Part shown: positions 8,796 to 16,485 of the stretch, in pieces
Numbering within the stretch: position 1 is the stretch's first letter
Layout: every line of letters starts with the position of its first letter
NCBI GenBank assembly: GCA_013815325.1
Contig: JACDGM010000050.1
Location: forward strand, 1-34,398
DNA: 34,398 nucleotides
DNA from: Chthoniobacterales bacterium
GTDB lineage: Bacteria > Verrucomicrobiota > Verrucomicrobiia > Chthoniobacterales > UBA10450
Direction: 5' to 3'
Notes under the pieces: model-generated
Told to the model about the DNA's origin: nothing
The model's database searches: none
What the model saw: only the letters and a program-made list of their open reading frames with translations
Made by a program: the position numbers and the translations under genes

Positions 8796-9821
8796 TCAAG
8801 CGCGCAACGACTCAAGCAATTCGCGCAGCGCTTCGCCCAGACCAAAAAGTGCATCGACGCAGTCGTTAGGCGCAAAGGAGGTCAGCTCGCTCTCGGCCCG
8901 GCCGATGAATTGCAGGGCAGTCTCGAGCGCCGCGTCGAGCGCGCTCTCCGCCGGCGCGCTTTGCAGGAACGCGCTGACTTCTTCGAGCTTCCCCTCGAGC
9001 ACGAGCGCCGCCGCCCGTTCCCGATTGAAGGCCGAGGCCGATGCGAGAAGCGAGAGCACCGGGAGGGTGAGCTTGCCTTTGCGCAGATCGGTCCCCAGTG
9101 TTTTGCCGGTTTCCGCTTCATCGCCCGCGATGTCGAGACAGTCGTCGTAAATCTGGTAGGCGGTGCCGATGTGGGCGCCGTAATTTTTTAAACGCCTAAC
9201 GACCTCTTCGGGCGCGCCGCTGATGACCGCCCCCAGCTCGGCGGCGCAGGCAAAAAGCGAGCCGGTTTTCATCGTGATGATGCGGAAATATTCCTCGCGC
9301 GAGAGTTGCAGATCGAAACGGCGCTGCGTCTGGATCATTTCTCCCGAGCAAACCTCCGTTGCCGTACGCGCGATCGTGCGGCTGATGCGGGTATCGTCAA
9401 AGTGGGTCGCTAAATTCAAGGCGTGGGCGAAGAGCACATCGCCGAGGAGGACGCTCAAGGAATTCCCCCAGCGCGCGTTGACCGTGGGCTGGGAGCGGCG
9501 CCGTTCCGCGTCGTCCATGATGTCGTCGTGCACGAGGGTGGCGAGGTGGATCAGCTCGACGATGACGGCGAGATCGACATGCTCCGCGCCTAAAGAACCG
9601 GTGGCGCCGCCGCTGAGCAAAGCGAGGAGCGGGCGCAGGCGTTTGCCGCCGCCGCCGATGGCGTAGGCGACATAGCCTTCAATCGCCGGATCAAAGGCGT
9701 CAACTTGCGAGGAAATACGCCGGTCGACTTCGTCGAGCTGCGCTCGCACCGCCTGGAAAACACGCGTCAGCGGGCCGGCCGGGACTTTGGGCGCAACGGC
9801 TCCGTTCGCGGAAATTTTCAC
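8796..9821 (-). CDS. ispB: Long-chain polyprenyl diphosphate synthase
   Basis: This trans-prenyltransferase extends farnesyl diphosphate with isopentenyl diphosphate, probably making the side chain of a respiratory quinone. From the GTG at 9819-9821 the protein has 341 residues, the usual length. It shows GGGKRLRPLL (residues 57-66), the first Asp-rich motif VHDDIMDD (97-104) and the second, YDDCLDIAGDEAETGK, followed by GTDLRKGKLTLPV. An open extension further upstream runs into the neighbouring lipoate ligase gene in another frame and is not real. Chain length cannot be read with certainty, so IspB versus a heptaprenyl or solanesyl type is open. Motif copies at 8863-8871 and 9194-9202. Confidence 0.9.
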   Translation of the reverse strand: MKISANGAVAPKVPAGPLTRVFQAVRAQLDEVDRRISSQVDAFDPAIEGYVAYAIGGGGKRLRPLLALLSGGATGSLGAEHVDLAVIVELIHLATLVHDDIMDDAERRRSQPTVNARWGNSLSVLLGDVLFAHALNLATHFDDTRISRTIARTATEVCSGEMIQTQRRFDLQLSREEYFRIITMKTGSLFACAAELGAVISGAPEEVVRRLKNYGAHIGTAYQIYDDCLDIAGDEAETGKTLGTDLRKGKLTLPVLSLLASASAFNRERAAALVLEGKLEEVSAFLQSAPAESALDAALETALQFIGRAESELTSFAPNDCVDALFGLGEALRELLESLRA

Positions 9822-9841
9822 AAGCGCAGAATAGAGGGAAG

Positions 9842-10504
9842 CTAGCGACGCCGCAACCACTCGTCCGTTCCGTATTTTTCCGTGGCGAGAACGGTCGCCC
9901 GGTCGAGGACAGAGGAGGGAATTTCGCGCGGTTCCACGGCGGCGGAGAGGGCTCGGGCAAAGCGGTCGCGAAAGGCGGGCGTGAGGTCGGGAATTTGGAT
10001 GCTGCCCTGTTGGAGAAAGCTGGCGCGCGTCCGGCGCTGTGCGGCGCCGGCGATTTTCCGGCCACCCAACATCAAGTCGTCGCGAACGGGATTGGCGAAA
10101 CAAGCGTCAGAGATTTTCGGCGCAGGCGCGGCGGCGAGTTGCGCCTCCAAACCTTCGACCCGTAGGGCGTCGCGGATGGCGCGGTGCGAGGCCGCGTAAA
10201 TTGCCACCGGCCCGTGGACAAAAGCCGGATGCGTCGCTGGATTAATGAGCGAATACGTCAAGTCATCGCCGTGGGACACGCTGCCGCCGCCGGTCCAGCG
10301 CCTAACGACATCACGCGCGTCGATCGCCGCGGCGACGTCCGTGAATTTTCCGAAATAACCAAAGGAGAGAGATGGCTGGCGCCAGCCGTAAAAGCGCAGC
10401 GTTGGTGCGCTGCTTAGCTCGAGCAGCGCTTCGTCGATCGCCATGTTCATGGCCGCGCCGGCGCGGGCGCGATCGTCGTAAACCAGCAATCGCTCAAACA
10501 ACAT
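9842..10504 (-). CDS. Lipoate/biotin protein ligase (BPL-LplA-LipB family) domain protein
   Basis: The 220-residue protein has the cofactor transferase fold: an early NMAIDEALLE helix, then the signature RRWTGGGSVSHGDDLTYSLI (residues 68-87, the acyl-adenylate binding loop) and GGRKIAGAAQRR with the invariant Lys near residue 148. It should attach lipoate or octanoate to carrier domains of 2-oxoacid dehydrogenases or GcvH. The protein lacks the extra C-terminal domain of E. coli LplA, like many short ligases or amidotransferases, so ligase versus transferase is not settled. It overlaps the end of pyrF by 11 bp. A motif copy at 10300 encodes the VVRR of the signature. Confidence 0.85.
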   Translation of the reverse strand: MLFERLLVYDDRARAGAAMNMAIDEALLELSSAPTLRFYGWRQPSLSFGYFGKFTDVAAAIDARDVVRRWTGGGSVSHGDDLTYSLINPATHPAFVHGPVAIYAASHRAIRDALRVEGLEAQLAAAPAPKISDACFANPVRDDLMLGGRKIAGAAQRRTRASFLQQGSIQIPDLTPAFRDRFARALSAAVEPREIPSSVLDRATVLATEKYGTDEWLRRR

Positions 10505-11201
10505 CGGCCACGATCCGGTCGAGCGCCGCGCGCGGGTCCGGCGCCGCGGTGATCGGGCGACCGATCACGAGATAATCCGCACCCGCTTCGAGCGCTTCCC
10601 GCGGTGTCAGGCTGCGTTTTTGGTCGTTCGGATTCGCTCCCCGCGGTCGAATCCCCGGCGTCACAATTTTTATTTCGCTGCCGTGCGTGCGCCGCAGCGG
10701 CTGGAGCTCTCGGGGGCTCGCGACGAGCCCTCGCAGGCCGCCGTCGACGCCGATTTGCGCCAAACGCATGACCTGTTCTTCGACCGTCCCGGCCACGCCG
10801 ATTTCCCGCAGGGCGGACTCATCCGCACTCGTTAGAATGGTAACTCCGAGGAGCAGCATTTCCGCGGGCGCGGCCTGCGCCGCGGCCTCGATCATGGCGC
10901 GCCCGCCGTGCAGATGAATAGTCGCCATTTCCGCGCCTAACAAACTCGCGCTCTCGACTGCGCGACTCACGGTGTTTGGAATGTCGTGCAGTTTCAGATC
11001 GAGAAAAACCCTTCCGCCGAGATCGCGGACCGCGCGCACGATGTCCGGCCCGGCGGCGATAAAAAGCTGCAGCCCGACCTTGAAAAGGCCGGGGTGCGGC
11101 GAGAGGGCGCACACCATGTCGAGCGCGGCCGCGGGCCCCGGCAGATCGAGCGCAACGATGATACGCGTCCGCGGATCGACGGCGGCGGCTTGCGTGTTCA
11201 T
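10494..11201 (-). CDS. pyrF: Orotidine 5'-phosphate decarboxylase
   Basis: PyrF makes UMP from OMP, the last step of de novo pyrimidine synthesis. The 235-residue protein shows the catalytic DLKLHDIPNTV motif (Lys-Asp dyads, about residues 66-76), an early VALDLPG strand and the late phosphate-binding VTPGIRPRG and YLVIGRPIT motifs. ATG 11199-11201 gives a normal family start; the open frame extends 19 codons upstream but would run into the divergent ispE. Only 28 bp separate the two start codons, so their promoters must overlap each other or lie in coding sequence. The gene appears in the same run as the lipoate ligase, with translational overlap. Confidence 0.93.
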   Translation of the reverse strand: MNTQAAAVDPRTRIIVALDLPGPAAALDMVCALSPHPGLFKVGLQLFIAAGPDIVRAVRDLGGRVFLDLKLHDIPNTVSRAVESASLLGAEMATIHLHGGRAMIEAAAQAAPAEMLLLGVTILTSADESALREIGVAGTVEEQVMRLAQIGVDGGLRGLVASPRELQPLRRTHGSEIKIVTPGIRPRGANPNDQKRSLTPREALEAGADYLVIGRPITAAPDPRAALDRIVADVV

Positions 11202-11229
11202 GCAGTTCCTTACAGGCTGGCGGCAACCT

Positions 11230-12066
11230 ATGCAGCTTTTCGCGCCCGCGAAGATCAATTTGCGCTTCCGGGTTCTGCGCCGGCGGGAGGATGGCTTTCA
11301 CGAAATCGAGACGCTCATGGCTCCAATCTCGTTGCGGGACGAGCTGGTAATTGAGCCTAACGACCCTGGAAATGGCACGGTTTTTTCCTGCGACGATCCG
11401 AGCCTCCCCGGAGGCGAGGAGAACCTCGTCCTGCGCGCGGCGCGGAGCTTTTTCGCAGCGACGAAAACAGAAGCATCGGTCCGGATTCAGTTGCGGAAAA
11501 AGATCCCGCACGGGGCCGGTCTGGGCGGCGGGAGCAGCGATGCCGCGAGCACCCTGCTCGGGTTGAACGAACTGCACGGGAGCCCGCTAACGCGCGCTCG
11601 CCTAACGAGTTTGGCGGCTGCGATCGGCTCAGACGTGCCATTTTTTATCGGCGCGAGCGCGGCTGTTTGCAGCAGCCGCGGAGAAATCGTGGAACCGGTC
11701 GGGGCGCTGCCGAAGCTGCCCCTGCTTTTGCTTAAACCGCAGTTCGGCGTCCCGACGGCTTGGGCCTATCAATCCTGGTGTGAATCGCGCGAGCTGCCCG
11801 GGATTGACTACGCGCCGCAGTCCTTAGGCGAGCTCGTCCTTGGCAACGATCTGGAGAGGCCGGTCTTCGAAAAGTATGTTTTTCTCGCGCGGATGAAGCA
11901 GTGGCTGCGCGCGCAACCGGAGGTGGCGGCGGCGCTGCTTTCCGGTTCCGGCTCGACTCTTTTCGCGGTCCTGCGCGATGTGGCGACGGCCGATGATCTC
12001 GCGGGGCGATCGCGCGCGGAGCTCGATCCTCTGCTCTGGACCTGCGCCTGCGAGATCGTCAGCTAG
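11230..12066 (+). CDS. ispE: 4-diphosphocytidyl-2-C-methyl-D-erythritol kinase
   Basis: IspE phosphorylates CDP-methylerythritol in the MEP isoprenoid pathway. The 278-residue GHMP kinase begins MQLFAPAKINLRFRVL, with the substrate-binding APAKINL, and carries the ATP-binding loop IPHGAGLGGGSSDAAS (about residues 91-106), followed by IGSDVPFFIGASAAVCSSRGE and a C-terminal GSGSTLFAV. ATG 11230 fits the family; an open extension to 10972 is the antisense of pyrF. It overlaps the end of the Nudix gene by 8 bp in convergent orientation. Two motif copies (11355, 11600) fall in different frames, PND and LT. Confidence 0.94.
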   Translation: MQLFAPAKINLRFRVLRRREDGFHEIETLMAPISLRDELVIEPNDPGNGTVFSCDDPSLPGGEENLVLRAARSFFAATKTEASVRIQLRKKIPHGAGLGGGSSDAASTLLGLNELHGSPLTRARLTSLAAAIGSDVPFFIGASAAVCSSRGEIVEPVGALPKLPLLLLKPQFGVPTAWAYQSWCESRELPGIDYAPQSLGELVLGNDLERPVFEKYVFLARMKQWLRAQPEVAAALLSGSGSTLFAVLRDVATADDLAGRSRAELDPLLWTCACEIVS

Positions 12067-12676
12067 CGAGCAGCTCGTCGAGATGATCGACGCAGATTTG
12101 CGACCAGGTCTCGAGATTCTCTCGCTGCGCAAGCAGTTCGGTCTTGGTGAGGAACCCGAGATTCGTGATCATCGCTTCGCCTTTCTGCACCTTCGCTTCC
12201 GCGAGACGAAAAACGTGCACGATTCCGAGGTGAACGCGGCCCACTTCGGTGGTCTCATCATTTAGCAGCGCGACGATGTGGTCTTCGAAATGCGTCTCGA
12301 TCAGAACCTCTTCGTGCACCTCGCGCTCGACGCCGGCACGGTAGGCCTGCTCGTCCCAGGCGAAGAGCGACTCGTCCTCGTCATTCATGTGACCGCCGAT
12401 CCCGATCGAGCCTTTCGCGACGAGCCGTTGTTCGCCCGTCTTTTTTCCGCGGACGTAATGGAGGACGCGATCACCGCAAGCGAGAAGCGCGTAAGGGATG
12501 ATTTGTTTGTGCGTGGGATCGGTCTCGGCGACGGCGCGGGCGAGGAAATGGTTGTTTCCGCGCGCGAGGAGGGAGTCGAGGTAGTGCTGCGGGTTGAACT
12601 GCAAACCTTGGAAGCTTCCCAGCTCGTCGAGGAGGCTCCGCCTAACGACGAGGACGTTTTCGTTAGGCGCGCTCAT
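12059..12676 (-). CDS. Nudix hydrolase family protein
   Basis: The 205-residue protein has a Nudix box with a widened first half: GHMNDED..SLFAWDEQAY then the helix REVHEEVLIET (about residues 95-130), where the REVHEEV core supplies the metal-binding glutamates. Such proteins hydrolyse nucleoside diphosphates linked to another moiety; the substrate is not predictable. Around it, QIIPYALLACGDRVLHYVRG and a C-terminal segment resemble a class of bacterial 'MutT-like phosphoesterases'. The first 13 codons contain two inverted TCGTTAGGC copies that could fold as a hairpin over the start of the message. The gene converges on ispE. Confidence 0.8.
   Translation of the reverse strand: MSAPNENVLVVRRSLLDELGSFQGLQFNPQHYLDSLLARGNNHFLARAVAETDPTHKQIIPYALLACGDRVLHYVRGKKTGEQRLVAKGSIGIGGHMNDEDESLFAWDEQAYRAGVEREVHEEVLIETHFEDHIVALLNDETTEVGRVHLGIVHVFRLAEAKVQKGEAMITNLGFLTKTELLAQRENLETWSQICVDHLDELLAS
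12639..12669. repeat. Inverted pair of the TCGTTAGGC motif (10-bp perfect arms)
   Basis: CGCCTAACGA at 12639-12648 and TCGTTAGGCG at 12660-12669 are exact reverse complements with an 11-nt loop, inside codons 3-13 of the Nudix gene. In the mRNA this gives a stable hairpin just after the start codon. Confidence 0.8.
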
Positions 12677-12684
12677 GCTCCGAT

Positions 12685-12751
12685 CTTTAATCTTACACTT
12701 TCACTTACACGCAAAGAACGCAGAGGAGTAAGTGTAAGTGCAGGATTAAAG
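12685..12751. repeat. Inverted repeat with hexamer-phased arms upstream of the Nudix gene
   Basis: CTTTAATC (12685-12692) pairs with GATTAAAG (12744-12751) and CACTTACAC (12702-12710) with GTGTAAGTG (12732-12740). The arms are built of six-base units (CTTACA, CTTTCA, CTTACA; GTAAGT twice) around a spacer with GCAAAGAACGCAGAGG. It fills the gap between the PagL-like gene's end and the Nudix start (both minus), so it could end one message or regulate the next. Confidence 0.7.
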
Positions 12752-12755
12752 GAGA

Positions 12756-13406
12756 CTAGAACGAGAACGTCGCACCAACCTGCGGCCCGAACAGATTGAG
12801 GCTCGGATTCGGATCGGTCTGGCCGCCATTCGAGAGATGCTGGTAAAGAACGCCGACACTCACTTTAAACCGATCGTTCACCCGATATTCGAGACCGCCC
12901 GCGGAGAGAATATTGAAGGTGAAATCCTGCCCCTGTCCCTGGCGAAATTCGTCGGTGCTGTCGATCCAGCCAAGGCCCAATCCCGCCGAGGTGTAAAATT
13001 GAACGCGCGAGCCAGGCCGAACGAAGACGTGGCGGAGCCCGACGGAGATGCCGAAATAATGGTTCTCCGGTCCGCGAAAGATCGGCTCCGCCATGGCCAG
13101 ACCGTAAACCTGGTTGTAACCGCGGAAGAAACTCTGGTCGTTGTCGTTCACTCCCCAGCGGAGACGGCCCGTGAAGAACTGGGCGCCGATTTCGTAATTA
13201 TTCGGGTTGCCGGCAACGGAAAGGAGATAGGCGGTCTCGGCCGAAAGTTCGAAGTGCGGGGCATCGACGCCCTCGCTTGTCACGAGCGGCTGCTGCGCGC
13301 CGCCCGGGGCGGCCTCGCCCGCCCGCAGGCCGCTCGCCGAGGATAAGGAAAGGCCGAGGGCGACGGCGAGGGAAAGACGACGCAGTTTCATAAAGGGCGG
13401 AAGCAT
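12756..13406 (-). CDS. PagL-like lipid A 3-O-deacylase family outer-membrane protein
   Basis: The roughly 216-residue protein has a signal peptide (MKLRRLSLAVALGLSLSSAS..LRAG) and then alternating beta-strand sequence of an eight-strand barrel. Near the C-terminus, YQHLSNGGQTDPNPSLNLFGPQVG matches the His-x-Ser-Asn-Gly motif of PagL/acyloxyacyl hydrolases, with catalytic His and Ser present. The glutamate that completes the triad in Pseudomonas PagL appears as Asn or is displaced here (from memory of the family), so activity is uncertain. It ends in Phe, as outer-membrane proteins do. Start is ATG 13404-13406 with AGGA about 9 nt upstream, or ATG 13389-13391. Its substrate would be lipid A, for which lpxA lies 5 kb away. 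Confidence 0.75.
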   Translation of the reverse strand: MLPPFMKLRRLSLAVALGLSLSSASGLRAGEAAPGGAQQPLVTSEGVDAPHFELSAETAYLLSVAGNPNNYEIGAQFFTGRLRWGVNDNDQSFFRGYNQVYGLAMAEPIFRGPENHYFGISVGLRHVFVRPGSRVQFYTSAGLGLGWIDSTDEFRQGQGQDFTFNILSAGGLEYRVNDRFKVSVGVLYQHLSNGGQTDPNPSLNLFGPQVGATFSF

Positions 13407-13457
13407 ATTTCGAGTTCCTGCAATTGCAATTGAGCGGCCGCCCCGCATGATCGTGGG

Positions 13458-14123
13458 ATGAAGAAGTTTTTCTTTCTCTCGATTGCAGGCGCGATGGCGG
13501 CGCTGCTCCCTCATCCAGTTTGCGTGGCGGACGAGGCCGCCCAGGGCAAGCACCTCGCGCAGGAAGTGTGGCAGGCCAGCGGCGGCCCGAACTGGTCCAA
13601 TGTGAAAACGATCGACTTCACTTTTGCGGTCGAAAAAAACGGCAAAATCGTGGCGCAAGCGGAGCATCATTGGGATGTCGCGACGCAAACCGACGAGGTG
13701 AAATGGAAAGGCAAGGACGTGACCGTGAACCTGGCGGACCCCGCTTCAACCGAGGAAGCGAAGGCCGCCTACGCGCGCTGGGTGAACGATTCTTACTGGC
13801 TGCTCGCTCCGGTGAAATTGAAGGACCGCGGTGTGAGAGCGATCTCCGAGGGGACGAAAGAAAGCGACGGGGCGAAGCGCGACGTTTTGCGGCTGAGCTT
13901 TGCGAAGGTCGGGCTCACGCCTAACGATGAATACCGGCTCTATGTTGACCCGGCGACCAAGCTGGTGACTGCGTGGGATTACCTCCCGAAAGGCGAGAAG
14001 GGAATGAGCGGCACGTGGGAAAATTACGAGAAGACCGGCGGTTTAACACTAGCGACGGATCACAAGATGGATGGCGGCGTGCGCATCCGGATTCTGAATC
14101 TTAAGGTGACGAGCGCGAAATAA
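13458..14123 (+). CDS. Secreted protein of unknown function
   Basis: I do not recognise a named family with certainty. The 221-residue protein has a clear signal peptide (MKKFFFLSIAGAMAALLPHPVCVADEAA) and then a beta-rich domain with a helix at the start (GKHLAQEVWQASGGPNWSNVKTIDFTF), HHWDVATQTDEVKW, and RLYVDPATKLVTAWDYLP. The layout resembles periplasmic LolA/LppX-like or DUF6503-type folds, where a half-barrel binds a hydrophobic ligand; this is a weak inference. It is divergent from the PagL-like gene with 51 bp between starts, a region containing the palindrome CAATTGCAATTG. A motif copy at 13919 encodes PND. Confidence 0.7.
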   Translation: MKKFFFLSIAGAMAALLPHPVCVADEAAQGKHLAQEVWQASGGPNWSNVKTIDFTFAVEKNGKIVAQAEHHWDVATQTDEVKWKGKDVTVNLADPASTEEAKAAYARWVNDSYWLLAPVKLKDRGVRAISEGTKESDGAKRDVLRLSFAKVGLTPNDEYRLYVDPATKLVTAWDYLPKGEKGMSGTWENYEKTGGLTLATDHKMDGGVRIRILNLKVTSAK

Positions 14124-14145
14124 TCGTCGCCCCACGAAAACGATT

Positions 14146-14261
14146 GTCATCCCGATCCGCCGAAGGACGGAGAGGGATCTCACGGGTTCATGATGCTGCG
14201 GGATTGGAACTCCGCGTAGCTTATGAGGTTCCTCGCCGTGCTTCGCCGAATCGGGATGACA
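14146..14261. repeat. Dispersed quasi-palindromic intergenic repeat, copy 1
   Basis: Begins GTCATCCCGATCCGCCGAAG and ends with its approximate reverse complement (CTTCGCCGAATCGGGATGAC). It lies between two convergent genes. Three related copies are at 17083, 18676 and 26370. They are REP/BIME-like and probably non-autonomous. Confidence 0.85.
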
Positions 14262-14277
14262 ACTTTTTCCAACCGAA

Positions 14278-15066
14278 TCAGTTGGTAGAGCGCATCCAGC
14301 TTGTTAGGTCGAGCGGGAGCGGACTTCTCCAGTCCAGCCGTTCGTCGAGCCGGAGCCGCGCGGAATGGAGCGCGTGGCGCGGGAGGAGCAGCTGGCGTTG
14401 CAACTCTTCGCTCCACCCAGTCTCGATAAAACGCAGATAAAGCTGCTCGTTAGGCCCATAGATTTTGTCGCCGACAAGCGGGTGCCCGAGGTGTGCAAGG
14501 TGAACCCGAATCTGATGCGTCCGGCCAGTGCGCGGAAGTGCGCGCACAATCGCGAATTTTCCGCCTAACGAGCTCGGCCTAACGAACCGGTCTTCCACCT
14601 CAAACTCGGTCAGTGCCGGCGCGCCCTCCTCGTGGATTGCCTGTTTCAACCAAATCGCGGAAGGCGCATGCGCGCCCTGCCGGGCGAGGGCAGCATCGAC
14701 CGTGATCGTCTCCCAAGATGGCCAGCCGTTGACGATCGTGAGGTATTCCTTCTCGATGCGACGCTGCTCCATTGCGAGGCCGAAGCGGCGCGCCGCGGGG
14801 GCGTTTTTCGCAATCAAGACGAGCCCGCTCGTCTCGCGATCGAGGCGGTTGACGATCGAGACCTGGCCGCCGTTGACCAACTCGAAGGCGAGCAAGTCGC
14901 GGAGCGCGGCCCAAAGTGTGGGCGGGCCGCCGGGTTTGCTCGGATGGATGAGGAGGAAGGGCGGCTTCTCCACCACGAGGTAATCATCGGACTCGTCGAC
15001 GATGTGAAAATCGAGAGGAGACCTTGCGTGGCCATCGCGCGGAGGTAGATGAGCGGTCGCCGGCAT
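14278..15066 (-). CDS. RluA-family RNA pseudouridine synthase
   Basis: The 262-residue protein isomerises uridine in rRNA or tRNA. The catalytic Asp is in IVNRLDRETSGLVLIAKN (about residue 75), preceded by DYLVVEKPPFLLIHPS and followed by the conserved LPRTGRTHQIRVHLAHLGHPLVGDKIYG. There is no S4 domain at the N-terminus, so it resembles RluA/TruC or RluF-like short members; the target base is unknown. The start ATG (15064-15066) shares bases with the start of the divergent ABC gene in the palindrome CATG. Three motif copies are present, two of them in tandem (14563 and 14577). Confidence 0.92.
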   Translation of the reverse strand: MPATAHLPPRDGHARSPLDFHIVDESDDYLVVEKPPFLLIHPSKPGGPPTLWAALRDLLAFELVNGGQVSIVNRLDRETSGLVLIAKNAPAARRFGLAMEQRRIEKEYLTIVNGWPSWETITVDAALARQGAHAPSAIWLKQAIHEEGAPALTEFEVEDRFVRPSSLGGKFAIVRALPRTGRTHQIRVHLAHLGHPLVGDKIYGPNEQLYLRFIETGWSEELQRQLLLPRHALHSARLRLDERLDWRSPLPLDLTSWMRSTN

Positions 15067-15787
15067 GATTTCGCTCCAGAATGTTACCCGCTATTACGAG
15101 ACCGGCGAGCGCTCCGTCCACGCGCTCGGCGGCGTTTCGCTCTCCATCGCGCCGCATGAATTCGTCGCGGTCGTCGGGCCGAGCGGCTGCGGGAAGAGCA
15201 CTTTGTTGCACCTGATCGCCGGCCTCGATCGTCCGACTGCGGGCGAGATCACCGTCGACGGCCTCAGCCTAACGACGGCGGATGACGCAGCCCTGACGCA
15301 TTTCCGCCGCCGCCAGCTCGGTCTGGTCTTTCAGTTTTTCAACCTCCTGCCGACGATGAACGTGCAGGAAAACGTCAGCCTGCCTTTGCTCCTGCAGGGG
15401 GTGCCGCTGGCGGAATGCGAGGCGCGCGCGCAGGAGCTGCTGCGGCGCGTCGGCCTAACGGAAAGGGCGGGTCATTTTGTTCATCAACTGAGCGGTGGTG
15501 AACAGCAGCGCACCGCGATCGCGCGCGCGCTCGTGCATCGGCCGTCGCTTTTGATTGCGGATGAGCCGACGGGCAATCTCGATACGGCATCGGCGGAGCG
15601 GGTGCTCACGTTACTGCGGGAAATCGCGGACGAACAATTGGCCACGCTCATCTTGGTGACGCACAGCGCTGAGGTCGCCGCAGCGGCCTCGCGGATCATT
15701 GAGATGCGAGATGGAAAAATAGTGAGCGACTGTGTCTCCAGCGTGCAACCCGATACGCAGGCGTGGCAGCGCATCCCGCTTGGGTAG
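15065..15787 (+). CDS. ABC transporter ATP-binding protein, LolD/MacB type
   Basis: The 240-residue ATPase has Walker A GPSGCGKST (about residues 38-46), Q-loop FQFFNLLPTMNVQENV, signature LSGGEQQRTAIARAL (about 139) and Walker B LLIADEPTGNLDT, the pattern of LolD, FtsE and MacB ATPases. Such subunits work with FtsX-fold permeases for lipoprotein release or efflux. No permease is beside it, so it is an orphan here. Its stop TAG is the first bases of a 147-bp MITE-like element (15782), hinting that an insertion or loss has cut an original operon. It shares its start bases with the divergent pseudouridine synthase gene. Confidence 0.92.
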   Translation: MISLQNVTRYYETGERSVHALGGVSLSIAPHEFVAVVGPSGCGKSTLLHLIAGLDRPTAGEITVDGLSLTTADDAALTHFRRRQLGLVFQFFNLLPTMNVQENVSLPLLLQGVPLAECEARAQELLRRVGLTERAGHFVHQLSGGEQQRTAIARALVHRPSLLIADEPTGNLDTASAERVLTLLREIADEQLATLILVTHSAEVAAAASRIIEMRDGKIVSDCVSSVQPDTQAWQRIPLG

Positions 15788-15928
15788 CGCACGCGGCTCG
15801 CGTGCTGGCGACGGTGTTCCACCGTCGCGAACTTTTCTTACCGCGAAGACGTTACGAGAACGCTGCCGTCAAGGAAAGTTCGCGACTGCGAGACGCATTC
15901 GCCAGCACACGGGACGTATGCGCTACCC
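15782..15928. mobile_element. MITE-like element, copy A
   Basis: Starts GGGTAGCGCACGCGGCTCGC and ends CGTATGCGCTACCC, with terminal inverted repeats related to those of copy B (20392-20539). The interior has a palindromic GCGACGGTGTTCCACCGTCGC. It has no coding capacity. Confidence 0.75.
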
Positions 15929-15993
15929 GGCCAGAGGCTGCAGGCTGGAAGCCCGCGCGACGGGACAGGCAGGTTGCCTGTGTTACGGTCCGT

Positions 15994-16485
15994 ATGCCGA
16001 TTTACCAGCTCGAGCGGAAGCAAATCGTTTCGTTAGGCCTGGCCGAATGCTGGCGCTTTTTTTCCGATCCGCGCAACCTCAGGAAGATCACGCCGCCGGA
16101 GTTGAACTTCCGGATCAAGCGCGAGTTGCCGCCGGAAGTGTACCCTGGGCTGATGATCGAATACACGGTTTCGCCATTGTTAGGCATTCCGCTCACCTGG
16201 CTGACGGAGATCGTCCACGTCGAGGCGCCGCATCGCTTTGTCGATGAACAGCGGGTCGGGCCGTACCGGCTCTGGCATCACGAGCACTTTTTCCGGGCTC
16301 TGCCGCAGGGGAGAACGGAGGTACGCGATCTAGTCACCTACGTGCCGCCGTTTGGCTTTTTCGGGGCGGCCTTGAATCGGCTTTCCATTCGACCGCAACT
16401 CGAGCGCATTTTTGATTATCGGGAAGCACAGCTCGGCGCGGGCGGGTCAGAGACCCGCACTACATTGCGGGCGGTCGACGTGTAG
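15994..16485 (+). CDS. SRPBCC-fold (START/Bet v1-like) ligand-binding protein
   Basis: The 163-residue protein has the helix-grip fold of SRPBCC proteins: YQLERKQIVSLGLAECWRFFSDPRNLRKITPPELNFRI, typical of the cyclase/dehydrase-like branch, then LTEIVHVEAPHRFVDEQRVGPYRLWHHEHFF and RDLVTYVPPFGFFGAALNRL. It probably binds a hydrophobic small molecule; the ligand is unknown. ATG 15994 fits the fold; upstream in-frame sequence is the MITE-like repeat and is not coding. The last dozen residues (GSETRTTLRAVDV) and the stop are encoded by another palindromic repeat (16440-16504), so the natural C-terminus may have been replaced. Confidence 0.8.
   Translation: MPIYQLERKQIVSLGLAECWRFFSDPRNLRKITPPELNFRIKRELPPEVYPGLMIEYTVSPLLGIPLTWLTEIVHVEAPHRFVDEQRVGPYRLWHHEHFFRALPQGRTEVRDLVTYVPPFGFFGAALNRLSIRPQLERIFDYREAQLGAGGSETRTTLRAVDV

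Noticed and set aside
9822..10103. N-terminal extension of the polyprenyl synthase
   Set aside because: Lies inside the lipoate ligase gene in another frame and shows no similarity to the prenyltransferase family.
10972..11229. 86-codon extension of ispE upstream of the ATG
   Set aside because: Antisense to pyrF; the conserved IspE N-terminus begins at MQLFAPAKINL.
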